Source: Sphingomonas sp. Leaf20
Lineage (GTDB): Bacteria > Pseudomonadota > Alphaproteobacteria > Sphingomonadales > Sphingomonadaceae
Length of the DNA stretch: 64,000 nucleotides
Assembly: GCF_001421535.1 (NCBI RefSeq)
Contig: NZ_LMKN01000001.1
Coordinates: forward strand, 930,001 to 994,000
Direction: 5' to 3'
Positions within the stretch are counted from its first letter, which is position 1. Every line of letters begins with the position of its first letter. Made by a program: the position numbers and the translations under genes. Positions 55,542 to 63,521 of this stretch are shown here, in pieces. The notes under the pieces were generated by a model. The model was not told the origin of the DNA. It saw only the letters and a program-made list of their open reading frames with translations, and ran no database searches.

Positions 55542-57596
55542 ATGATGGACGCCACGCCCCCCCGCCTCGACGATATTGGTGCTTTGATCACGCTGCACCG
55601 CGCGGCAGCGGGCAATGGCTTCGACCTGTCGATCGGCGACACGCTGGTGATGCGCCATCGCACCGACGCGCCTGCGCTGTTCGTCGGGAGCGGACGCGCG
55701 GACGTCGACATGTACCGCGGGAATTATTTCCTGTCGGACCGGCTCGATGCGCGCCTTCCGCTGACGCATGCGACGATCGACGGCGACACCGTGACGCTGT
55801 CCGCGGCAGCCGATACCGCGCCACGTCTGCGGATCACGATCGACGCCGCCGGCATTCGGTTCGCGGCGCTCGACCCTGCACTCAATCGCCTGTGGTTGCG
55901 CTGCGTCGCCGAGCCCAGTGAGCGACTGTGGGGCGGCGGCGAGCAGCTGTCCTATTTCGACATGGCGGGCCGGCGTTTCCCGATGTGGACGTCGGAACCC
56001 GGCGTCGGCCGGGACAAGTCGACGCTGATGACGTTCCAGTGCGACCGGGACGGCCGATCGGGAGGCGATTACTGGAACACCAACTATCCGCAGCCGAGCT
56101 ATGTCTCGTCGCGCCATTACGCGCTGCATTGCGATACGACCGCGTATAGCTGTTTCGATTTTCGCGATGCCGGTTTCCACGAGATCGAGGTCTGGGAGAT
56201 CCCTGAACGGATCGACCTGTTCGCCGCCGACCGGTTTGCAGGGCTGGTGTCGCAATTGTCGACGCGCTTCGGCCGCCAGCCTGTGCTGCCGGCCTGGGCA
56301 TATGCAGGCGCGATCCTCGGCCTCAAACAGGGCGAGCAGAGCTTTGCCCGGATGGAGGCAATGATCGAGGCCGGCGCCGTCGTCAGCGGATTGTGGTGCG
56401 AGGACTGGGTCGGCCTACGCGTCACCAGCTTCGGCAAGCGGCTGTTCTGGGACTGGAAGGCCAACGAGACACGCTATCCCGGGCTTCGCGACCGGATCGC
56501 CGCGCTTCGTGATCGCGGCATCCGGTTCCTCGGTTACGTCAATCCGTATCTCGCGATAGACGGAACGCTGTACCAGGACGCGCTGGCGGCGGGATATCTG
56601 GTCCGCCGGCTCGACATCGATGCGCCCTATAGCGTCGATTTCGGGGAATTCGATTGCGGGATCGTTGATTTTACCAACCCCGCCGCCGCGCAATGGTTCG
56701 CCGACGACGTCATCGGTCACGAGATGATCGATTACGGATTGTCGGGCTGGATGGCGGATTTCGGCGAGTATCTGCCGACCGACGTCCGGCTGCACGACGG
56801 CACCGAGGGCATGCTCGCACACAATGCCTGGCCGACGATCTGGGCCGAGGTGAACGCACGCGCTATCGAATCGCGCGGCAAAACCGGCGATGCGCTGTTC
56901 TTCATGCGCGCGGGCTTTACCGGCGTGGGTCGCTACTGCCCGCTGCTTTGGGCGGGCGACCAGTGCGTCGACTTTTCGCGCCATGACGGGATCGGCACGG
57001 TGGTGCGCGCAGCCTTGTCGTCGGGCATGCTCGGCAATGCCTATCACCACAGTGATCTGGGGGGATATACGAGCCTGTACGGAAACGTCCGGACGCCCGA
57101 ACTGCTGATGCGGTGGACCGAACTCTGCGCATTTTCGCCGGTCATGCGCAGCCATGAGGGCAACCGGCCCGACGAAAATCTCCAGCTCGACGGCGACCCG
57201 GCGGTGCTTGCGCACTTCGTTGCGATGACGCGCGTGCACGCGGCTCTGGCGCCCTATGTCGCGACGCTGTGCGATACCGCCGCACAGACCGGACTCCCGC
57301 TGCAGCGCCCGTTGCTGCTCGACTGGGAGGACGACCGCGACTGCTGGGGGATCGAGACGCAATATGGCTATGGCCCCGACCTGATCGTCGCACCGGTGAT
57401 CGAACCCGGCGTCGACCGCTGGACAGCCTATCTTCCGGCTGGCGCGACCTGGGTGCATCTCTGGTCGGACGCACGTTTCACCGGCGGCAGCGCGATCGAG
57501 GTCGCGGCCCCGATCGGTCAGCCCCCCGTCTTCTGGCGCGAAGGCAGCGACCATGCCGCGCTGTTTGCGGGCCTGGTCGACGCCGCGTCCCGATGA
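55542..57596 (+). CDS. smoI: Sulfoquinovosidase (GH31), KERWY type
   Basis: A 684-residue cytoplasmic GH31 enzyme that hydrolyses sulfoquinovosyl glycerol to sulfoquinovose and glycerol. It aligns along its length with E. coli YihQ, for example in GWMADFGEYLPTD. The nucleophile is Asp406, the acid/base Asp473 (WAGDQCVDF). The residues that read the sulfonate in characterised enzymes are present: Lys262 (GLKQGE), Glu287 (WCEDW), Arg300 and Trp303 (FGKRLFW), Tyr509 (LGGYTSL). Lys and Glu at the first two places give the K-E-R-W-Y pattern of the Agrobacterium enzyme rather than Q-Q-R-W-Y of E. coli. A generic alpha-glucosidase lacks this set. Two adjacent ATGs are possible starts after GGAGAG. 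Its stop overlaps the exporter start. Confidence 0.93.
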   Translation: MMDATPPRLDDIGALITLHRAAAGNGFDLSIGDTLVMRHRTDAPALFVGSGRADVDMYRGNYFLSDRLDARLPLTHATIDGDTVTLSAAADTAPRLRITIDAAGIRFAALDPALNRLWLRCVAEPSERLWGGGEQLSYFDMAGRRFPMWTSEPGVGRDKSTLMTFQCDRDGRSGGDYWNTNYPQPSYVSSRHYALHCDTTAYSCFDFRDAGFHEIEVWEIPERIDLFAADRFAGLVSQLSTRFGRQPVLPAWAYAGAILGLKQGEQSFARMEAMIEAGAVVSGLWCEDWVGLRVTSFGKRLFWDWKANETRYPGLRDRIAALRDRGIRFLGYVNPYLAIDGTLYQDALAAGYLVRRLDIDAPYSVDFGEFDCGIVDFTNPAAAQWFADDVIGHEMIDYGLSGWMADFGEYLPTDVRLHDGTEGMLAHNAWPTIWAEVNARAIESRGKTGDALFFMRAGFTGVGRYCPLLWAGDQCVDFSRHDGIGTVVRAALSSGMLGNAYHHSDLGGYTSLYGNVRTPELLMRWTELCAFSPVMRSHEGNRPDENLQLDGDPAVLAHFVAMTRVHAALAPYVATLCDTAAQTGLPLQRPLLLDWEDDRDCWGIETQYGYGPDLIVAPVIEPGVDRWTAYLPAGATWVHLWSDARFTGGSAIEVAAPIGQPPVFWREGSDHAALFAGLVDAASR

Positions 57597-58630
57597 GCGA
57601 AAGGTTCGCGCAGTTCGAGGCCGCGGATCTCTACAACGATCTCGATGACGAACCCCGCAGGCATTGGCGCGACCTGTGGCCGGGACTGAGCGTGGCGGTG
57701 CTGGCGACCATGGCCGCCGGATTCGTCGCGGATCGCTATCATGCACCGCTCACGCTGATGGCGCTGCTAATCGGGCTGGCGCTGAACTTCCTCCGCGGTG
57801 ACGCGCGGATGGCGCCGGGGCTGGGGTTCGCGTCGAGGACGCTGCTGCGTTGGGGGATCGTGCTGGTCGGCGCGCGCGTCACGATCGGGCAGATCGTCGG
57901 GCTCGGGCCGATGACGCTTCTCGCCGTCGTCCTCATCCTGCTCGCGACGCTCGGCGCGGGGATCGTCGTGGCGCGGGCGCTCGGGCTCACCGGTGCCTTT
58001 GGTATGCTGGCCGGCGGATCGGTCGCGATCTGCGGTGCATCCGCCGCGCTCGCGCTGGCGACGACGCTCGGCGAGCGGCGCGTCAATCAGGGGCAGCTGG
58101 CGTTCGTGCTGGTCGGCATTTCCGCGGCGAGCGCGGCGGCGATGTTCTTCTACCCGTTGATCGCCCATCAGCTCGGGCTGTCCGAACGGCAGGCCGGGTT
58201 CATGCTCGGCGCGTCGATCCACGATGTCGCGCAGGCGATCGGCGCCGGCTATTCCTTTTCGGACGATGCGGGCCAGATCGCGACCATCGTCAAGCTCACC
58301 CGCGTCGCGTTGCTTGCACCCGTGCTCGCGCTGATCGCCACGTTCCTCCCCGCAGAAGGTGGCAAGCGGGCGCGGTTGTCGGTCCCCTGGTTCGTCACCG
58401 GGTTCTTTGTCGTCGCGGCGATCAACTCTGTCGTCCCCGTACCCGCCATCGTCGGCCGGTTCGCGCAAGGTGTCGCAGCCGCATTCCTGGCCTGTGCCGT
58501 CGCGGCGACCGGGATCCGCGCGCCGATGCAGGCGCTGCTCGGCACCGGGACCCGGCCGCTGCTCGTGATCATGGCCGCGTCGCTGGTCGCGCTGCTGCTG
58601 TCGTTGGCGGCGTCGGTGTTGCTGGTCTGA
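57593..58630 (+). CDS. YeiH/UPF0324 family exporter, candidate sulfite exporter
   Basis: A 345-residue inner-membrane protein with about nine or ten membrane segments after a charged N-terminus. The family pattern (GIVLVGARVTIGQI, GGSVAICGASAALALATTLGERR, GASIHDVAQAIGAGYSFSDDAG) is clear; the family is annotated as putative sulfate exporter. In an operon that should release sulfite in the cytoplasm, sulfite or sulfate export is the most economical role, but the transported ion has not been shown for this protein. It overlaps the sulfoquinovosidase stop by four bases and ends the operon. Confidence 0.85.
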   Translation: MSERFAQFEAADLYNDLDDEPRRHWRDLWPGLSVAVLATMAAGFVADRYHAPLTLMALLIGLALNFLRGDARMAPGLGFASRTLLRWGIVLVGARVTIGQIVGLGPMTLLAVVLILLATLGAGIVVARALGLTGAFGMLAGGSVAICGASAALALATTLGERRVNQGQLAFVLVGISAASAAAMFFYPLIAHQLGLSERQAGFMLGASIHDVAQAIGAGYSFSDDAGQIATIVKLTRVALLAPVLALIATFLPAEGGKRARLSVPWFVTGFFVVAAINSVVPVPAIVGRFAQGVAAAFLACAVAATGIRAPMQALLGTGTRPLLVIMAASLVALLLSLAASVLLV

Positions 58631-58788
58631 AGCGCGGGAAGATTTCTTCAAGACTTTCAGCGTATATCGCGAGGACGCGAGACGCGGGCGTCGGCGCATT
58701 ACGGGTTTTTCCTTAGGGATCCGACAATAGAGCCGAAACCATTCGACCGGCAAAAGCGGGGCTCACCGCCAGTCCGGGACGTCAAGCT

Positions 58789-59919
58789 ATGTGGTCAAAG
58801 CGCATCAACGGCAGCATCGAGACCGAGACCTTCCCGGCCGCGCCCGATCTGGTGATGGTCTTCGGCCCGACCGAACGCCTTGCCGATCAAGCCTTCATCG
58901 ATCGGCTTGCGCAGCGTTACGATGGCGCGATCCTGACCGGTTGCAGTTCGGGTACCATGGTCTCCGGCAACCAGATCGACGACGACGCGGTCGTCGTTCT
59001 CGGCATGGGATTTGACCATACCAGGCTTGCGCTGGCGGTGCAGCCGCTGCCCGACTCGGACCTGTCGTTCGCCGCAGGGGCTGGGCTCGCGCGGGATCTC
59101 GCCGACGATTCGCTGGCAGGAATTTTCATCCTGTCGAACGGCCTCAACGTCAACGGCAGTGCGCTGGTCGCGGGCATCCGCAGCGCGGTCGGCGATACCG
59201 TCGTCCTGAGCGGCGGGCTTGCCGGCGATGGCGCGCGCTTCAGCGACACCCGCGTGCTCGCACGGGGCGGGAACCCCTCGGACGTCGTCGCCGCGATCGG
59301 CTTCTACGGCGACCATGTCCGCATCGCGCACGGCAGCGCGGGCGGATGGCAGCCCTTCGGGCCATTGCGCACGATCAGCGATGCGGCGGGGTCTGAGTTG
59401 CGCGGCCTCGACGACGAGCCGGCACTCGCGCTTTACGAACGCTATCTGGGCGAGGAGGCGGCGGATCTGCCGGCATCGGGCCTTCTGTATCCGCTCGAGA
59501 TCTGGGATCCGCAGAAACCCGACGACCGTGTCGTCCGCACGCTGCTCGCGATCGACCGCGCCAAGGGCACGCTGACCTTTGCTGGCGACATGCCGCAGGG
59601 ATGGAAGGCGCGACTGATGCGCGGGATGTTCGATGACCTGATCAACGGCGCATCGAGCGCCGCGCGACACGCCGCGGACCAGGCGGCAACATGGGGCGTC
59701 GCGCCATCCGCCTGCCTTGCGATCAGCTGTGTCGGCCGCCGGCTGCTGATGGGGCAGCGCACCGAGGAGGAACTTGCGGCCGTCTCGACCGTGCTCGGCG
59801 CCGACATCGCGCTCGCAGGTTTCTATTCCTACGGGGAAATCGCGCCGCAGAATCTGACCGCGGTACCGTGCCTGCATAATCAGACGATGACGATCACCCT
59901 GATCGGCGAACGCACATGA
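58789..59919 (+). CDS. FIST-domain sensor protein (possibly NosP-like)
   Basis: A 376-residue soluble protein with FIST_N (about 20-215; AILTGCSSGTMVSGNQI, VVLSGGLAGDGARFSDT) and FIST_C (about 225-355; GFYSYGEIAP). FIST proteins sense small ligands, and the NosP subgroup binds haem and nitric oxide and often sits next to a histidine kinase or a c-di-GMP enzyme. Here it is joined by a four-base overlap to a GGDEF/EAL gene. The haem ligand cannot be assigned with confidence. The gene starts 158 bases after the exporter gene and probably has its own promoter. Confidence 0.85.
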   Translation: MWSKRINGSIETETFPAAPDLVMVFGPTERLADQAFIDRLAQRYDGAILTGCSSGTMVSGNQIDDDAVVVLGMGFDHTRLALAVQPLPDSDLSFAAGAGLARDLADDSLAGIFILSNGLNVNGSALVAGIRSAVGDTVVLSGGLAGDGARFSDTRVLARGGNPSDVVAAIGFYGDHVRIAHGSAGGWQPFGPLRTISDAAGSELRGLDDEPALALYERYLGEEAADLPASGLLYPLEIWDPQKPDDRVVRTLLAIDRAKGTLTFAGDMPQGWKARLMRGMFDDLINGASSAARHAADQAATWGVAPSACLAISCVGRRLLMGQRTEEELAAVSTVLGADIALAGFYSYGEIAPQNLTAVPCLHNQTMTITLIGERT

Positions 59920-61823
59920 CCCTTTCGGCACTCCCGATACCGGTCGAACCGCCGGCGCCGCCGCGGCCGGCACTGCATCAGATCGCGGCGCGGCAGGCGG
60001 AGCGGGCGCGATTGCCCGATGGCGGCATCGATATCGATCGCCTGCTCGCGCTCGTCTCCGCGACCTATACCGAAACCGACGTCGATCGGCGCCGGTCGGA
60101 TCGCGCGAACCGGTTGATGGCGGAGGAACTGGAGGTGGCGCTGGCGAAAAGCGCGCTCCAGAATCTGCGGTTCAAGGCGGCGCTCGACAATATGAACCAG
60201 GGGCTCGCGCTGTTCGACGCCGCCGGTCATCTCGTTCTGACCAACCAGCGGTTCCTCGACATATACGGCCTCAACCAGGCCACACCCGGGTCGACGCTCG
60301 ACGAGGTTCTCCGCAGCAGCCCGTATCTGTCGGTCAGCACCGCCAGCGAACATCGTCGGCTGGTCAAGGAATATGACGGCGCCGCGTCGGCCTATGGAGC
60401 GAAGATCGAGCAGCGCTGGCCCGATGGGCGAACCATCACGATCGAACGCACGCGGCTGGTCGATGGCGGCTTCCTCGACACGGTTGCCGACGTCACCGAG
60501 GCCCGCAACGCCTCCGCGCAGATCGCGCATCTGGCGCGCCACGACGCGCTGACGGACCTGCCCAACCGGACGCTGCTGCGCGAGCGGCTCGACGAGATGA
60601 TGCGCAACGCCCGCCGTGGCGATCGGTGTGCGATGCTGTGCCTCGATCTCGACCGGTTCAAGCTGGTCAACGACACGCTCGGCCACCCGATCGGCGATGC
60701 GCTGCTGGTTGCGGTGGCGGAACGCCTCGTCTCATTGGTGCGCCACCACGACGTCGTCGCGCGTCTTGGTGGCGACGAATTCTCGATCCTTGTTCAGCAT
60801 GTGACGTCGGACCACGCCATCGAACAGCTCTGCCGCCGCATCATCGACGAGCTGACGCAGCCGTTCGAGATTGCCGGCCACCATATCCAGATCGGCGCAA
60901 GCATCGGCGTGGAGACGGTCGAGGTCGATTCGCTCGATCCCGACACGATGCTGCGCGATGCCGACCTGGCGCTGTACCGTGCCAAGAGCGGCGGGCGTGG
61001 CAATTACTGCTTCTATACGCCCGACATGCACGTGTTTGCGACACGCCGCCGTGAGCTGGAAATCGAACTCCGGCGTGCGCTCAAGTCCGAAGAGTTCGAA
61101 GTACATTATCAGCCGCAGATCGAGATCGGGTCTCACGCCGTCGTCGGCTTCGAGGCGCTGGCGCGCTGGTATCACCCCGAGCGCGGGATCGTCCCCCCGA
61201 ACGACTTCATCACGGTGTGCGAGGAGATCGGTCTGATCGGCGCCGTCGGCGAGTTCGTCCTGATGCGGTCGTGTCGCGACGCCGCGTGCTGGCCTGAAAG
61301 CGTCAAGATTGCGGTCAACCTGTCCGCACTGCAGTTCAAGTCAGGCACGCTGCCCGCCATGGTCGCCCGCGCGCTGCGCGTCAGCGGGCTCGATCCACGC
61401 CGTCTCGAGCTCGAGATCACCGAAAGCGCGATGCTCGAGGATACCGCCGGCGTGATCAAGCAGCTCCGCGAACTGAAGCGGCTCGGCGTGCTGATCTCGC
61501 TCGACGATTTCGGCACCGGCTATTCGTCGCTCAGCCATATCCGCAATTTTCCGTTCGACCGCGTCAAGATCGACCAGTCCTTCGTCCGCGACCTCGGTAC
61601 CAACAGCGACAGCCTGGCGATCGTCCGCGCGGTGACCGGCCTCTGCGGCAGCCTCGGGATCATGTCGACCGCGGAGGGCGTCGAGACGCTCGATCAGCTG
61701 AACATCCTCGTCGCGGAGAAATGCGACAGCGCGCAGGGCTATTATTTCAGCCGCCCCGTCCCACTCGCCGACACGCTGCCGTTCGTCTCGCGCATGCTCG
61801 CGCTGCAATCCAGGGCAGCGTAA
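59916..61823 (+). CDS. PAS-GGDEF-EAL cyclic-di-GMP protein
   Basis: A 635-residue cytoplasmic protein. In order: a short coiled N-terminus, a PAS_7-type domain (about 85-200, AALDNMNQGLALFDAAGHLVL), a diguanylate cyclase domain with intact GGDEF (about 283-287, RLGGDEFSIL) and a phosphodiesterase domain with intact EAL (about 410, GFEALARWYHPERGIV) and DDFGTGYSSL. Both active sites look complete, so the net activity cannot be predicted; the partner FIST protein may set the balance. No membrane segment is seen. Confidence 0.93.
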   Translation: MTLSALPIPVEPPAPPRPALHQIAARQAERARLPDGGIDIDRLLALVSATYTETDVDRRRSDRANRLMAEELEVALAKSALQNLRFKAALDNMNQGLALFDAAGHLVLTNQRFLDIYGLNQATPGSTLDEVLRSSPYLSVSTASEHRRLVKEYDGAASAYGAKIEQRWPDGRTITIERTRLVDGGFLDTVADVTEARNASAQIAHLARHDALTDLPNRTLLRERLDEMMRNARRGDRCAMLCLDLDRFKLVNDTLGHPIGDALLVAVAERLVSLVRHHDVVARLGGDEFSILVQHVTSDHAIEQLCRRIIDELTQPFEIAGHHIQIGASIGVETVEVDSLDPDTMLRDADLALYRAKSGGRGNYCFYTPDMHVFATRRRELEIELRRALKSEEFEVHYQPQIEIGSHAVVGFEALARWYHPERGIVPPNDFITVCEEIGLIGAVGEFVLMRSCRDAACWPESVKIAVNLSALQFKSGTLPAMVARALRVSGLDPRRLELEITESAMLEDTAGVIKQLRELKRLGVLISLDDFGTGYSSLSHIRNFPFDRVKIDQSFVRDLGTNSDSLAIVRAVTGLCGSLGIMSTAEGVETLDQLNILVAEKCDSAQGYYFSRPVPLADTLPFVSRMLALQSRAA

Positions 61824-61913
61824 GCCCGTGACGGCGATCGGCCCGTATCGAACGTCGCCGTCCGGGAATTGCCCGGATAGTCCTCGCCCCCCGGATCGTG
61901 CAGACGGGGGCTG

Positions 61914-63521
61914 ATGACGACGCTTGCCCGGCCCTTTGCACTGCCCCGCCCCTCTTCACGTCTTGCCGTGATCGTGCCGACGGCGGCGGACCTGCCCTGG
62001 CTCGCCGGATATGCGGTCGCGTTCTGGGTCGCGCATTACGTCGCCGCGGAATGGGGCGGCCGTGGCTTTTATTCGCTGCTCTACCCTGCGGCGGGGTTGC
62101 GCATGGCGTTGCTCTGGCGGCGCGGGCCGCGACTGGTCTTGGGCGTTGCCGCCACCGAAGTCGCCGTCCAGTTCGTCACCGGGATCATCGATCCGCTGTC
62201 GGCGGGCTTCGCCACGCAGCTCGGCGGCGTCGTGCGGCCCGCGCTTGCCTATGCGCTGGTCGTCCTGCTCGTGCGCCGGATGACCGATCATGCAACGACC
62301 AGCCTGAGCGTCGCACCGATGCCGCTCGGGCTCGCGTCGGTCGGTGCACCGGTTGCGGCGGCGATGGCCGCGCTGCCCTGGTCGCTGTGGCGCCCCGATC
62401 TCACCGGTGTATCGGGGATGCGCGAAGTCATCGCGTCGCTGACCGGGTTCATCGTCGGCGATCTGCTTGGCGTGCTGCTGCTGACGCCGCCGCTGCTGTG
62501 GCTCGCCGAACTCGCGAGCGGCAGCGCGTCGCGCCCCGCCCGGCCCAACATCGCGGGCGTGATCGAGGCGGTGCTCGTGCTGCTGTTCTCCTTCGCGAGC
62601 GAGGTCCTGCTCGCGTCGATCGGGCTGGGTACGCCACATACCCCGCTGCTCCTTGCGGTGGCGTGGATCGGGCTGCGGTTCGGCCGTACCGCGAGCTGGC
62701 TCGCGATCGTCGCGGTCGCGGCGATGACGCTGCCGCAGACGGCGATGCCGATGCGCGTCGATGCGCGACTTGCACTGCACATGAGCCTCGCCTCGATCAT
62801 GGTCGTCGGGTACCTCGCCGGCAGCTTCGCGGATGCACAGGCGCGGACGCGCAGCGATCTGCAGCGCCGCGACCGGCTGTTGTTCCAGGCCGAGCGGTTG
62901 AAGACACTGCGCGCGATGTCGGTCGCGGTCATCCACGAGATCAGCCAGCCGCTGTCGACCCTCGCGATCGAAGCCAAGCACCTGCACGAGATCACCGTAT
63001 CCGCCGATGTCGAGATCGCCAGCACCGCCGCGCTGATCGATCGCAAGGCAGCGGCGCTCTCCACGCTCGTACGCCGGCTTCGGCGCTTCGGCGGGCGCAC
63101 GGTCGACAAGCCGACGCCGCTTCCGCTTGCGACGTTGATCGCCACGGCCGCCGCGCTCGCGGAGCCCGAAGCGCGGTCGCACGACGTCACGCTGACGATC
63201 GAACCCGTCGCCCCGGACCTCGTCGTGCTTGCGCAGGAAGTCGAGCTTGCACAGGCGATCGTCAATCTGGTGCGCAACGCGGTACAGGCCAGCGGCGACG
63301 GTCGTGTATCGCTCGCAGCGACGCAGGTCGGTGACCAGGCACGCATCGTCGTGACCAACCGATGCCGGCGCAATCGCCCCGATCAAGCCGGCATGGGGGT
63401 CGGCGTGCTGGTCGCGCGCGCGATCGTCGAGGCGCATGGCGGCAGCCTCGCGCGCGTCGGTGACGATATCGGCGAAGCGCGTGCGACGATTCTGCTGCCG
63501 CTGATCGGAGAGCCGCAATGA
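61914..63521 (+). CDS. MASE1 sensor histidine kinase with shortened ATP lid
   Basis: A 535-residue kinase. The N-terminal part (about 25-305) has some eight membrane segments of the MASE1 type. The H box is SVAVIHEISQPLSTL with His341; the N box is NLVRNAVQAS (Asn451, Asn455). The G1 region, normally DNGPG and then about 20 residues with the lid, is replaced by VTNRCRRNRPDQA before GMGVGVLVARAIVEAHGG. The domain may bind ATP poorly or act mainly as a phosphatase or scaffold. The stop overlaps the response regulator start (ATGA). Confidence 0.88.
   Translation: MTTLARPFALPRPSSRLAVIVPTAADLPWLAGYAVAFWVAHYVAAEWGGRGFYSLLYPAAGLRMALLWRRGPRLVLGVAATEVAVQFVTGIIDPLSAGFATQLGGVVRPALAYALVVLLVRRMTDHATTSLSVAPMPLGLASVGAPVAAAMAALPWSLWRPDLTGVSGMREVIASLTGFIVGDLLGVLLLTPPLLWLAELASGSASRPARPNIAGVIEAVLVLLFSFASEVLLASIGLGTPHTPLLLAVAWIGLRFGRTASWLAIVAVAAMTLPQTAMPMRVDARLALHMSLASIMVVGYLAGSFADAQARTRSDLQRRDRLLFQAERLKTLRAMSVAVIHEISQPLSTLAIEAKHLHEITVSADVEIASTAALIDRKAAALSTLVRRLRRFGGRTVDKPTPLPLATLIATAAALAEPEARSHDVTLTIEPVAPDLVVLAQEVELAQAIVNLVRNAVQASGDGRVSLAATQVGDQARIVVTNRCRRNRPDQAGMGVGVLVARAIVEAHGGSLARVGDDIGEARATILLPLIGEPQ

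Noticed and set aside
55542..57596. Generic alpha-glucosidase or alpha-xylosidase
   Set aside because: The sulfonate-binding residues Lys262, Glu287, Arg300, Trp303 and Tyr509 and close similarity to YihQ around both catalytic aspartates point to a sulfoquinovosidase.
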